Assembly: GCA_019925795.1 (NCBI GenBank)
Contig: CM034304.1
Location: forward strand, 25,374,228-25,438,227
Reading direction: 5' to 3'
Source of the DNA: Dendrobium chrysotoxum
Taxonomy: Eukaryota; Streptophyta; Magnoliopsida; Asparagales; Orchidaceae
Length of the DNA: 64,000 nt
Part shown: positions 9,751 to 34,160 of the stretch, piece by piece
How positions within the stretch are numbered: position 1 is the first letter of the stretch
Layout of the letters: each line of letters opens with the position of its first letter
Notes under the pieces: model-generated
Told to the model about the DNA's origin: nothing
Database searches by the model: none
Seen by the model: the letters and a program-made list of their open reading frames with translations, nothing else
Position numbers and translations under genes: made by a program

Positions 9751-11456
9751 TGATGAGTGTAAATAATGTTATATTTTATATATTAAATTTCTAGTAAAAC
9801 CATATTATTTTAGTTATATTGTGTAGGAAAAATACATGAAATGTATAAAATTCCAAGTATCATACAGCACTGCGGCATCGGACACTATACCACCACAGCG
9901 CCATCATTAACATCGCCGGAGCACCCAATATGGACATGGCGGTGCCCAGTCTCTGTTTGATAACAACGCAACATTAGAGGAGTCAGCACTGTAAAGCCTA
10001 GTCTTTATCTACACAGTGCAGCAACGCCAATTTCTAGAACCGCCTAGTCGAGGGGAGTGCCATGTGAACGCCGCAGTGCCCAACCATTAACAGGGCCGTA
10101 AAACTATAATTATAATTAACTATGATATAATCTACCAGTAAAGCAACACATCAATTCATTAAAAAGCTGGTCCATGTCAATAAGTGCTACAGAGGAGGAA
10201 ATTCTTCAGCACTATGGCATTAGTTTATTTTATGGGCGCTATGGCTTAAGTGTTTAGAGCGCTGTGGCACTAGAGTCTATTTTCTATATTTTTTTATAAA
10301 TAATCCATTTGTAATATTAATAAGTGAGTTCAGTCACATAGTTAATTTCAGTCTTCATAGTGCTTCTCTGTAATTTTCTTAGGAGTGACAACTAAAGGAA
10401 TTCAGAGAGTATTAGATCCACTTCATAAGATTATTTGGTTAATATTTCTAGAAGCAATTTTATAAGTTTAAGGAGTATAGAGGAGATCATTGAACCCATC
10501 AGTGATATTTTTTTTTGTATTTTTTTTTCTTTTGTGCAATTAATGACAATGAGTTTGCTTCAATTATTTTTCATGTCTAGCTAAATTCTTTAATTTTAAA
10601 TTGATGGTGTAAAGGGAATGTAGAGTACTAATAAATTCTCTTCTTCAATAATTTAATAATATTTTAATATATTAAATCTTTATTTAATGCATATAGTGGC
10701 CATATGTATAGTTAATATCAAGTATAATGTTGAGCCTAGGAATAAAAAAATAGGCACAACCAAGTATATTTGATTGATATGATGCAAGTATAGGCATAGT
10801 ACTTGACATATACCAAATTTATATGGATGTACTGTAATTAGGGGGTTTTAACAGTACATGCTTTACTTACTCTTCTAAAATTTTTATAGGCTGACAGATT
10901 ATAGGATTTTAGAGTTGTATTGAGGTTAGAAGGTTTAATCTGTCCTTTGTCAAGTATAGGCATAGTACTTGACACACCAAATTTATAGAGATGTATTGTA
11001 ATTAGGAGGTTTTAATATTACATGCTTTACTTACTCTTCTAAGATTTTTATAGGGTGACAAATTATAGGATTTTAGAGTTGTATTGAGGTTGAAAGGTTT
11101 AATCTATTTTTTATCTCTTCATGCTCCATTGAGTGGTCGGTGATGCATATGCTCTGAATAGCATCAATGTAAAAGAGAATCATTATGAAATATATTGTAT
11201 TTACATTTCATCAATTCAAAATATTTTATCCAAATAGTATTTTATTTAATTTTTCTATTTTAATTTAAGTGATTGAATCTTTATTAAAACTTATTTTTAT
11301 TGAGTGAGATAATTATAGTAATTATAGTAGACAATATTAATATTTGCAAGTAAACATTTTTCATCATGGAATCGATACTCTACTTTATCACTATATTACT
11401 TAATTCAACACGTATACTTACATATAATAAGTAGAGTTTTTATAAATTTTATATCA
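9751..11456 (+). repeat. 3' LTR of the Tat/Athila-like gypsy element
   Basis: It starts TGATGAGTGT right after the purine tract. GC-richer islands with GCACTGCGGC-like words (9860-10260) and the closing block near 11360-11456 resemble Tat-type LTRs. The proposed 3' end is ATATCA at 11456. It contains a 166-bp tandem duplication (10787-11105). The partner LTR is not in the window, so the ends are inferred. Confidence 0.6.
10787..11105 (+). repeat. Tandem duplication inside the gypsy LTR
   Basis: A unit starting AAGTATAGGCATAGTACTTG (10787) recurs at about 10953. Both copies end in GTTGTATTGAGGTT and GAAGGTTTAATCT-like sequence. The copies differ at perhaps a dozen positions and small indels. 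Confidence 0.75.
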
Positions 11457-11514
11457 AAGAAAACCTATGTATTATTTAGGGATTGATAGAGCCCTAAATT
11501 ATTTTCATAATTCT

Positions 11515-12873
11515 TTAAGTTACTCTACCGCCCCCATTAATATGCAAGCACTATAAGCAATAAAAGACATCCAACTATTTGTGGTATTTTTTTGTGTATC
11601 CAGTCCTATAGGTTAACCTTATAGGAATTAGTCATATCACAAGTTATTTAGGTTAAGTGACTTCCATATTAGAAGTCATCACTTCCTACCCGTCAGCATA
11701 TCATATCATATCAATTTATCTTTTTATATCAATTAGGATTACATCAAAAATTTTATTTTAAAAGAAAGCTCGTCGGTCCACCCTTTTGTATAGTGTAATA
11801 TGTCTTCAACCAATCTGAATCAATCAATCATTTCTGGCCAATAGTTCTTACATACACATATTTCATAATATATATTAAATAATAAATATATTACACACAC
11901 TCAATATTCAGTTCATTGTATCATATTAATGCATGTAGAATTTGCATATGAACCTAAATTAGTGAAATTCATAAGAAAATATAGTGTACTCTTTTTCATA
12001 TGTGTGTATCCACAAAAGCTATATTATACTAAGTTTGCATGTCATATATGTATATAAAAAGATTTTAATACTTATTTTTCAAATTTTTAAATTTATCCAA
12101 ATAACCCAAATTAGGATATTTCCTCCCAAATACAAAAATACCCGATGAAAAATTAATATGTTTCAGTCAAAATGATCATCTTGACGATATCTATCACATA
12201 CTGAAAGTTATACAGTAAAAATTTGCTAAAAATTATGATATCACAACTTTTGTAAATTCTAATCAAATTAAAATTCATAAAATACAAAATACATATAATC
12301 ATTAAAATCAGAGGTAAGGTAATGATAGATTACCTTGTAATGAACAACACTTATAACAGAACCAAAAATTGCTCTATGACCTTCAAACCCTAAGTCTTCT
12401 TTTCTCTCTCCCCTCTTTTTCCCTTAATTTCCTCTAACTGCTCTCTATAAGCCAAATGAATAGGGAATAAAAGGCTTTTAATGGATGGTTAATGGAATAT
12501 GATATTTATATAAAATATATTAAGGGTATTTTGGTTATTATGTGATTTGTGTAATTTTTAGCATAAAATTCCTACAAATTCTTTTATATCTTAAATCCCA
12601 AAGCTATAAAAATTATAAAAAAAATATTCATAAATTAACATAACATGTCTAAAAGGCATTAATGAAATTGGTTTGCAAAACAAATACCTAACGGTCCCAA
12701 AAACTTCACTTATATCGATAGGTTTCAATTTGTTACACTGCCCCTAAAATCAGGAGAAGATTATTATAACTAAAGCATATTAATATCTATATTATGGCGC
12801 ATATGATTTGCAAATTTGACTTATAATGACTTTTAAAAAATTATTTGACTGGGTTGAAGTATGGACTATTACA
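11515..12873 (+). repeat. LTR-like dispersed repeat, copy A
   Basis: It is collinear, with many differences, with about 29490-30593. Shared landmarks are GCAAGCACTATAAG, AGTCATCACTTCCTA, TAGGATATTTC, GCTCTATGACCTTCAAA, GGTTTGCAAAAC, and a common end in ATGGACTATTACA / ATGAGCTGTTACA. That end resembles the 3' terminus of a gypsy-type LTR. No coding capacity is seen. Confidence 0.6.
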
Positions 12874-14034
12874 AGTGATCTTCTTGCTATTGTAAATGTG
12901 ATTTTGGTGAATGAATATAGTGTAATATTTTCTTGTGTATGATATTTATTGGTTTTTGCATGATAAATTGATTTATATTGATGATTTATAAATGATTTGA
13001 TAAAGAATTAAAAAGATAAAATAGACAATTCTTCTAATTTAGATCTTAGAGTATAACAGGATGTCTAACGATGTCAATCAGGTGGTGGTTCGATGGAGGT
13101 TTTCTAACAGCTACAGTCAAGTAGTAGTCTGACAGTGGTGCTTGAGTAGATCTTTGGGATTCTTCTAGCCTTTGAGCTCATGAGAATCTTAGGCTAAGAG
13201 TCCTTTTTATGTAGAGAGTGTAAGACTGTTTATAGATTTTAAGGATGGAATGCCCCATACAAAAAGTAAAAATTCAGAATACCTCATCAAATGACTCGCA
13301 TTGACCCTCTTAATTACAAATAAATCATTCAACATTTAGTACTTTAATGACAATGGAATTAAGTGATATTGAGCTTTTTGGATTCTTCTTGTTGAGACGT
13401 TCAATTTGACAATACGCATGCAAAATTCAAAGTTCACTTGGTCTTCTAATTAATATCAAGAGGTTTGTAACTATGCTTTAAGTGCTTAATCTATGCTTAT
13501 TTGTAGGGGAATCAGTGCATTCTGGGTTTGCTTCAATAAATCGTTCAATTTAGCTATAAATTTGCTGAAATTGAAGTTCTAATTATTCTTAATTTAATTA
13601 TGAAAATTTTCAATTCAAATATACATCGAGAGCAATGTCATATCATCTATTTTTTATAGTATATCAATTATCTACTTTAAAAATATATTATTTGACTTAA
13701 AGCACATTATTCATAAAAATAATAAATATTTCAAAAAATAAAAAAATAATAACGTAAGAAAATAAAATAAAACAAAAGCCGTCTCCAATAGACTATTTAT
13801 TTCTTTAATAGATAATTTATATCACATATGCTCTTATATTATGACAACCAAAAAATAATAAATAATATATTTAAAAATAAATTTAATTATTTTAAATTAT
13901 TGCATTTTCATAAATTTTCTGTTAATATAAAATCTTAATATGATTTTTTTATATTGCATTTAAAAAATATATGCAAAGATATTAAAAAAATTAAAGGAAT
14001 GCTTCTTATATCATATATATATATATATATATAG
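12874..14034. other. Intergenic AT-rich DNA upstream of PP2C
   Basis: No coding region, TIR or repeat was recognised in 12874-13990. A (TA)n run lies at about 14015-14032. Confidence 0.5.
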
Positions 14035-14039
14035 ATTAG

Positions 14040-14156
14040 TTTTTGTTCGGAATGATTTTTTATTATTTTTTAAAATAATTTTTTAAATTATAATTTTTAT
14101 ATATTAAAAAATTAATTTAGAAAATAATACAAAAGTCGTTCCTAACGGAGCTTTAA
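14040..14156. mobile_element. MITE-like element in the PP2C promoter
   Basis: Left GTTCGGAATGATTTTT and right AAAAGTCGTTCCTAAC are imperfect inverted repeats around an A/T-only core of about 80 bp. The ends resemble Tourist-like (PIF/Harbinger) MITEs. The target duplication was not resolved. Confidence 0.5.
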
Positions 14157-14267
14157 TCAAATTTATTTGGATATTTCGCTGGATCAATTATGCCGTTAAA
14201 CTGTCCTATATTTTAGCTAGATGTATCGGAATGTGGGAACCGCGCGGTATGCGGTGACCGGTGAGTG

Positions 14268-14275
14268 TATAAAAA
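14268..14275 (+). promoter_or_regulatory. Probable TATA box of the PP2C gene
   Basis: TATAAAAA lies 279 bp before the chosen ATG. A CT-rich leader (about 14395-14465), typical of plant 5' UTRs, follows. The open frame seen from 14221 or 14265 is upstream of or within this untranslated region. Confidence 0.5.
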
Positions 14276-14546
14276 ATACAAATTGTGTAATTGTATTTGT
14301 TGGGGCGGATTGGCGGAACAGTTCATCAGTGTTTCCGCTGAAAACCGCGTCTTTGGGCTGTCAATCTCTCGCTACCTCTTTCCTATCTGTGCTGCTCTCC
14401 TCTCAGATCTGAAAGTCTCACCGATTTTTCTCCGCCGGCTTCTCTCTCTCTCCTCTCCCCGCACATCTAGGGATGCCAAGGCGGCGCCGGCATATCGTGA
14501 CGGCGGCCGATTGGAGGGCGTAGATCTCCTTGAAGACAGAGCAGAG

Positions 14547-26536
<11,990 letters not shown>

Positions 26537-27300
26537 TTTTTTTCTTCGCCACCATGTTTATTCTTGATTCTTTTACTGGATAAAAGTTCTTTTATTTTCT
26601 ATGGAAAAAAAAAGTTGCTAAGAATATTCTGATATAATTTTTGGTCAAATTGGGCCTGAAAATTGTTCGATTTACTTTGAGATGAGTGCCATATAATTTT
26701 TTTTGTGCAGCGCTAATCTTAAAGCAAATTCAATGCTTTCAAAGGTCATCTTGACTAAAATTTTATCAGGATATTATCCTACACAATTTTTTTCCCATTT
26801 TCTCTGCCATTTTCCTGAACTGTTTGATTATTAAGAGACAAAATAGCTAAAGGAAGTGGTTAGTGATGATGGATGTGGCATTTAAATTCAGTTCTTTTGG
26901 AGGGTTTTAATATTCAGAGTGTGAAGTAGTCAGTAACAAAAAGCTCAAAATGTTGTGGAATGAGATCATAAGATTTTTTCTTCAATGTACAGTTTATAGC
27001 AAGCTCTATGGCTTGATAAGATATTTGTTAGGAAATTATTGGCTAGTGTGCCTAGTTTTTTTGCTCTGATTATACTGGATTGATGTGGATTTTCTGAATT
27101 AGGAATTACTTCTGTGAGATTTGTTCTGGAAAAAGGATTGTTTTGGTGCATAAAATAATGAATTTGGGCATAAAAACAATGGAAAGAAAAATATTTGTTG
27201 AAGTTTTTTTTCTCTCCTAATTTTTAAAGCATTTGTTTATGAGTTTAAAGGTTTGAATTTGAATCAGCCGAATACACATGGGTTTTGGTAGGCTCTAATG
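26537..27300. other. PP2C 3' untranslated and downstream region
   Basis: No further coding exon was recognised. AT-rich sequence with T-runs; a poly(A) signal could not be assigned with confidence. Confidence 0.45.
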
Positions 27301-27660
27301 TACAATGAGATCACCATAGGACTGTAAGTGAGTCAGTTGGCTCCTGAGACAGCTCAAACTCAACTCGCTAGCGAGTCAAGCTTATAGAGACTTGAGTATA
27401 AATTCAAGCTCCTATATTATATGAGCTTGAGCTCGAGCTTGGCTCGTTCGGCTCATTAGCTTGTCGAGGCAGCTCTATTAATATTAATGAATATATTGGT
27501 ATTTATATTAGACTAATTAATTATTTTTTCTCCATGTTTAAAATTAAAAATTAAGCATTCAAGTTGTGCTTGAGCTTTATATTTTTCATTCGGGCTTAGC
27601 AAATGAGCTTGAGTTAAGTATAAATCAAATGAGCTTGGATTGATTTGATTCCTTTACACT
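27300..27660. repeat. GAGCTCGAGC-type dispersed repeat
   Basis: Repeated AGCTTGAGCT and GAGCTCGAGCTTGGCTCG words appear on both strands, with an AT-rich middle. Similar modules are common as small non-autonomous elements in plant genomes; class not determined. Confidence 0.45.
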
Positions 27661-28200
27661 CCTTGGCAACAGTAAAGGACTTTTAATGCATATAGCAACC
27701 CACATACAAGCAACACCAACTATACTTCAAGTGATCACTACTTGCCTACAAACACTATTAATGGATTTGAAAAGAACACATATACTACCTACGGGTATGA
27801 ACAAGGGATTCTTAATGTACACAATAGTTCGTCTGTTGGTGAAGACTGGAAACTTATATTATGCTACAATTCACCTATGAGTAGGAGCATGGAATTTGTA
27901 GTGCACACAATAATTTGCCTATGGACAAGGACAAGAGGCTTGTATCAAACAAATCAACCCGCGTGCAAGCGAGAACAGGGGAACTCGTAACAGACAAGAT
28001 AATTATTTGAATTGAAATTTTTAATTTCAATTTAATGTATAAATCTTATAAACTATGTTAAATTTAAACTTGAATGGGCTAAAGGAACTAAACATCTCTC
28101 TTATCTGTAGTTAGAAGAAGTCTAATGTGCTTTCTTATGCCATCAGATTCATAACACTCATACAGGCAAATAAAAGATGCTTCTTGAATTTTATATAAAC
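27661..28200. other. Intergenic DNA, no recognised gene
   Basis: Two overlapping short frames (27686-27990) are present in both copies of the 6.7-kb segment. That reflects only the recent duplication; neither shows a domain. GGTATGAACAAGG and GAGTAGGAGCATGG phrases suggest a degenerate short repeat. Confidence 0.4.
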
Positions 28201-28289
28201 TTGTACGTGTATTTTAATAACAGTCACTTGCGTAAATCATCACATTTAAATATTTTTAAATTTTCCTCATGCATTAAAATATAAATTTC

Positions 28290-28650
28290 TAAACCTAAGT
28301 GCACTGCTTTAAGAAGTATGTCACTGTCTCGAGAAGTGTGCAGTAGCCTCGAGACAAGCATGCGACAGCTTTGAGAAGTGTGCCACCTCTTTGAGAAGCG
28401 TGTCACTGCCTCGGAAATATGCAAGAAGCTAGCAAAGCATGTTGTCTTGAGAAATGTGTCGAGACATTGAAAGGTGTGCAAATAATTGAAAGGGTGCAAA
28501 CACATTATGTAAATGCATCAAAATATATGCAAGTATATCATGATAACACACTGAAAAACATGTTGATGTATTGAATGCATGTGTACGTATTATGCAAGTG
28601 CACTTAAAAGCATGTAAGTGTGTAGTGCAAATGCATCAAAAAGCATGCAC
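28290..28650. repeat. Degenerate short tandem repeats
   Basis: GAGAAGTGTG-like words recur every 20-30 bp at 28310-28480, then AAATGCATCAAAA and AAGCATG words to 28650. A 93-codon reverse frame here is repeat-derived and not called. Confidence 0.6.
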
Positions 28651-28677
28651 ATCATTTAAAGATAAATTTTAGTTCTT

Positions 28678-28890
28678 TGCATGTACTTCGATAAATGTGC
28701 TAAATGTACAAACATAAATATCTGAAAATACTACATGAGGTTTAAAGCTCATTATGATTCTATTTTCAAACTAATTACCTGCATGTATTCTGACAAATAT
28801 GCTAAACTTGCAAACATCGATGTATGAGAATGTTCCATGGGGTTTAAAGCTCGTTAATGTAAGATTCTATTTAAACTAATTACCTGCATG
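28678..28890 (+). repeat. Tandem repeat, about 105-bp unit
   Basis: The unit runs from GCATGTACTTCGATAAATG to TTACCTG, is repeated once with moderate divergence (28784-28890), and a third copy begins (GCATGTGCTCC). It may belong to the upstream part of the LTR-like repeat that ends at 30593. Confidence 0.7.
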
Positions 28891-29489
28891 TGCTCCAACC
28901 GTCGCATTTAACTCCTAAACCTATGGTTTGAGAATGATGTGCAAGTCAAATTTTCAAGTATAATTCTCCTCCTTGAAAGGACTAGAGTCGATACAACTTG
29001 AATTAATAGAATTGCAAATTCACTTGCAAATTCACAGGAAGATTTTATTTTAAAGTTCATGTTAGGCCTTCAAAGGCTCTTTAAATGAAACTCATCATAG
29101 AAACATAAGATCTCAATTTATAGCGTTCATATGATAACTCATGAGGTCAATAATTGAACTCGATTATTTGTTAGCGGGCGAATAGAGTTGAAAAGTTTCA
29201 AATAACCAATTATCTTGGTTTAGGAAATCTATATACTTATCATAGTTAAATGCATGTCATATAGTATTGATGCTATGTATGTATCTCATATCTTATTCTA
29301 ATGCAGTGTAACATGCTAGTGTAGTATATCATGTATGATGTATAATATGTATGAATCATATATTCATATATCATGTAGTTCTTATAATTTATAATTAATG
29401 ATTTATATCTATTATATACTCTTATATCAATTTTATCATATATTATATATAAATCATATCATATCATATATTTTATGCAATATATCATA

Positions 29490-30593
29490 TATGCTCCTAC
29501 CATATGCATATGCAAGCGCTATAAGTAAGGCATATAACTATTTGGGTTTTTGTTTTGTATCCAATCCTGTAGGTCAACCTTATAGAAATCAATCTCAATC
29601 ACAAGTCATTTAGATCAGGTGAATTTCATATCAGAAGTCGTCACTTCCTATCCATCGGCATATCATAGCTATATTATAACAAGTATGCATGTTATATATG
29701 CATATAAAAAAAATTTAATAATTATTTCTCAAATTCTTAAATTAATCCAAATTACTCAATTAGGATATTTCACCCAAACTATAAAAATATTCGATAAAAA
29801 TTTAATATTTCAGTCAAAATGCTCATATTAATGACTTTTATGACATACTAAAAGTTATGAGGTAAAAGTTTGCTAAAAATCAAGATATCACAACTTTTGT
29901 ATATTTTAACCAAATTAAATGCATAAAACACAAAATATGCAAAATCATTGAAATTAGAGGTTCAGAGGTAGGGTAATGACAGTCTACCTTGAGTTGAACA
30001 ATTTTTTCAATAGGATTGACTGATGAAAATCACTCTATGACCTTCAAATTCTATATTTCTTTTTATCTTTCATCTATTTTCCTCTGATTTTCTTTCTTTT
30101 CTTCTCTATTTCCCTCTCTGTTAGCTAGCCGATTGAGATGAAAGGGAATTTATGGGAATGGACAAAGATATCTAGGAATAAATAAATAATATAATATAAT
30201 AGTTTATAATTATATAAATTGTTTAGTTTTAAATATAAAGATCACATAAATCATTTTATATCTGTAAATTCAGAACTCTAAAAGTTATGGAGAAATATTC
30301 ATAAAATAGCCTATCATTTTTAAAAAATTTTGGTGAAATCGGTTTGCAAAACGGACACCTAATGGTTCCAAATCCATCACCTATACCAATATGTGTCAAT
30401 TACAAAAAAAATAATAATAAAAAATAAAAAAAATACCAATATGTGTCAATTTTTGACATTACCCCTAAAATTAGGATAATATTATTCTAAATGAAGCACA
30501 ATAATATCCATCTTATGCTCAAGGCGTTTTTTAAATTTGACTTATAATGAATCCTAAAAATTATTTAGTTCAGCCAAAATATGAGCTGTTACA
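29490..30593 (+). repeat. LTR-like dispersed repeat, copy B
   Basis: Diverged partner of 11515-12873 in the same orientation. It ends GAGCTGTTACA. A 45-bp internal duplication around CCAATATGTGTCAATT (30388-30450) surrounds an A-rich stretch. Confidence 0.6.
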
Positions 30594-31082
30594 CTAAAAG
30601 CTCAAATTTTCAGAGCCCATATGTAACATTTTTCAAAGCCGACTTAATTTGAAGGTAGCAAAGAGGGTGGTCAATCCTAAGGCATCAATTTATGGATGAA
30701 TCATAACCTCACAATTAAGTATATATTAAAAGATTATAGAATTAAGTTACATCATCTCTCTATTAAATTAACAAGCAAATATGGTGCATAATTAGAAGCT
30801 TTGGTTTAAGTATTTAATTTGTTAATAATTAACTTAGAAATTTTCCAAATGGTTTGTTAGATTTTTTTTATTAAGTATCAATTATAGTTTTAATTATGTA
30901 ATTAGTTTATGATTCAAAGTTAAGCATTAAATTTCTTATTTAATACATTCAATGTTAAAAATTGTATATTGTTAGTTTACTAGCTTAGGTAACTTGATTT
31001 TTGTCATTTAAAATTAAAATTCATCTAAAAATGTATATTTACCACTCTTTTATTGGGAATGGTGACTCAACGTACAATTTTA

Positions 31083-31300
31083 GATTTCATTTGAGACAGC
31101 TTTCTTAGTATTTTTTAAAGCAGTTTTTTAGTATAAAAAAATATAAAAAATTTTTGAACTAAAAATTTTTGTACAAGAAAACTACTTTAAAAAATAATAA
31201 GAAAATTATCCCATAGCTTTCTTACTGTATTTTTTAGTACAAAATTTTTTTGAATTAAAATTTTTTATACGAAAAAAATTTCTTCATAAAGCAGCAAAAA
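31083..31300. mobile_element. Degenerate Tourist-like MITE(s)
   Basis: GATTTCATTTGAGACAGC, TTTTTAGTA and a facing AAAAATTTTTGTAC hairpin are followed by a second, partial unit starting AGCTTTCTTACTG (31213). It shares these words with the clean copies at 37668, 38413 and 39297. The ends are eroded. Confidence 0.55.
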
Positions 31301-32309
31301 GTACATTTTTATTTTTAAATTATTTTTATTTATGTTCTAACATAAAATAAAAGTATGTTTGGCATTCTTATGCTTTTGTTATTTTTCATTCAACATTTTC
31401 TTAACAATAATATGCATGTTTGGGCATTCAAAACATATGCCTATAACATGTAAGTATTAAAAAGTGCATGACCAATATTTATAAAGCTACTTACTACTCA
31501 CTAAAATTTTTCAATCCTACTCGAATTATGATCGAACCTTATTAAATCAGGGTTCAAATAAGGATTGAACTCTATTCAAATAAGGTTGAAACAAGTATTA
31601 ACCTTTGCTTGGATATGATTCCAATTTTGTTTGAACTTATGCTACTCGTAAAAGATTTTTAAAAAGTAGTCAACTTATAGTACAAACCACATTTGATATG
31701 ATTGTGTTTGGCTTCATACTAAGATAGGAGGCTATGAGTTTTTTTGGTCATATATTTAATGTGTTTGGCTTCATACTATAGTTTGTTCTTGTCAGTGGTC
31801 TTTAAATCTTAAATTCAATATATAAGTGTAAGGTTTGTAATCTCAAACATCTTTAAAATTGTTTTTTTTTTTTTTTGCTTGCAAGCTCCATAAGTATGTA
31901 TTTAAAGAGCATAAGATGCATCATACTTCTTTACCTAATATATTCACCTTAAATTGAAATTATTTTTTATAACATATACATGTAACATCTACTTCAACTA
32001 TTATTTGTTCTCAAATAGTTGTGTAACACATAATTTAATAGGTGGCAAACTCAACTATGAAGCTATTAAATAAGTTGCCATTGAATTTGAGGCACTTTGA
32101 AACACTAGCTCTTATAGGTTTATCCATATATTCTCCATAACTTGAATTATTGCTTTTAGTCCTAATGTACATAAAGAATCATAAGACCGTGGTCATTTAC
32201 TTGTTTCAGGTTGATCACAAATTTATGTTGATATTGTAACAACATAAAAAATTGATATTGTAACAACATAAAAATTTTGTATATATATATATATATATAT
32301 ATATTAGTT

Positions 32310-32530
32310 TCTATTTCAACTGGAGCGCTGCGCTGCGATGCTGTGCTTGAGAGCGTAGTAGTGCCGAAAGTCACCGTCGCGACATTAAAGGCTCTCTTCT
32401 ATAGTAATTCTGGATTCAGCATTCGGCACTGAGCACTGAAATGAGTCGTGACTTGCCATGGAAGGAAAGAAGAGATGGGGAAAGGAGGAGAGAGAAAAAA
32501 TAAAGATGGGTTTTTTTACCTCCGATTTAC
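32310..32530 (-). other. GC-richer patch of unknown origin
   Basis: Read on the minus strand, a CT-rich stretch (32460-32510) precedes an ATG near 32459 with a 25-codon frame. This looks like a plant 5' UTR and first-exon start, but nothing recognisable follows. Confidence 0.25.
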
Positions 32531-34026
32531 TTCGCCGCTTTACAAAAAAATTTTAGATCGTTGTAGGTGGCTTCTTTCCTATTTTTATTTTCAAAAATTT
32601 TGATTTCAACGATTTGATTCCTCCAAAAATGATTTTAATTGCATTTTCACTGGATTAAGTAAACTTGTCGCATAACTTTTTAAATGTTATACTTCTAATT
32701 ATTCTGGACATTTTAACTAGTTGATTTCATAAATTTTCGGGTAAAATAAAAATTATTACATTTTGTATAATTTGCACAAAATAGTATTTTTTGGTATTTT
32801 AATACGAGCATATTATTAATTCAAGCATTGTAAATGAATATGAGCACGTGATTGAATAATAGCTGGTTGCTATTACTATTATAATAATATGTGTAAAAAT
32901 AAGTAAAGACTGATTATTTATTGATGTTGGTTGGAGATTGACTGACTTGTACAGAATGGTTGGTCGACGAGCATTCCTTTAAATACTGTTGTTCAGTGTT
33001 ATCCTCTAATGATTCACGTAATTTACTGATTATGAGTTATAAGGAGTTAATTACTATATTGACGGGCAAAGAGTAACGACTCTGTTTACTGAACCAATGG
33101 TTACTAATTTATTGATTATTGAAAAAATACCATGTAAGTCAGAACTTCTTACCTATTTAGTGTGATTATTGAGATGCATTACTATTTTATTATTATCTTA
33201 TTATTTTACTATTACTACCACAAATTTTACTAATACTAATACTTTTATTGATTCACTATCACTGGTACTGCTATTGATTTATTGTTTAATGATTTACTGT
33301 TACTGAGCACATGAATCCAATTATTGAGTATATAATATAAGATACTGATTTGATACTTATATAGAATGACTGAATGTCATGTGTATACTAAGTTGATAGG
33401 ACTGTATTATTATAAATTTTGACAGTCTTCATAGATGCTTTAATTTTATTGACTTATGATTTCTTTATTTACTAGATAACACTATTATGGCATATGATTT
33501 AAGAATGATTATTTAGTATAGAACATATTTCGTTAGTATATAGCTTAGCTATTCTTTGAACGTAATCAAATCTAAATTAATCAAATCATTTTTGAATATA
33601 TTCAAATATTGATAGAACAATAATCAAACCATGTTCGAATATTTTCAATCGCAATTAAACTACATTTGAAGGCATAATCGTAACTCATTTATACTGAGTT
33701 AAATCATCTACCTATTTAAAATAAGTTCATACATTATTCGTTAAATGATGTTTAAATATGATTTGAATAAGATTAAATAATATAATATTTGATACTTTGA
33801 ATCATGCTTGAATATGATTCAAATAAGGTCTAAATATAATTTTAAGAAGCTATCGTCTTATCTAATTATGCTAGATAGAAAAAATATAGGGACAATTGTT
33901 GTTCTCCGACAGGAGAGGATTTTTACTCCCAATAAAATTTTCAGACAAATTTTTTTATGAAATAAAATAAAAAATATATTTAAACATTTTGGTGCACTAT
34001 GGAGCCTATAAAATCAAATTTCCTTT

Positions 34027-34034
34027 TATATAAA
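34027..34034 (+). promoter_or_regulatory. Probable TATA box of AP-3 delta
   Basis: TATATAAA lies 127 bp upstream of the preferred start codon at 34161. If used, transcription starts near 34060. The in-frame ATG at 33999 would then be outside the mRNA. Confidence 0.55.
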
Positions 34035-34160
34035 GCATTTACCAAGTTAGCCCCAATCCCCCCAAGAAATGCCCGGTCATACATTTTTGTTCCTCTAAAA
34101 GCCGGATCAAAATCATTCCGGCTCAACTATTCTCATTCCCCACGCTCATCGTCACCGGTT

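Larger units (their letters stand above)
30883..33990. other. Intergenic region upstream of AP-3 delta
   Basis: Very AT-rich. It holds a MITE-like block (31083-31300), a (TA)n run (32279-32304) and one GC-richer patch (32310-32530). From 33540 to 33860 many imperfect TTTGAATATGATT words alternate on both strands. No gene was recognised. Confidence 0.55.

Noticed and set aside
28224..28505. 93-codon reverse frame present in both copies of the duplicated segment
   Set aside because: Built from short tandem repeats. Preservation in the second copy reflects very recent or allelic origin, not selection.
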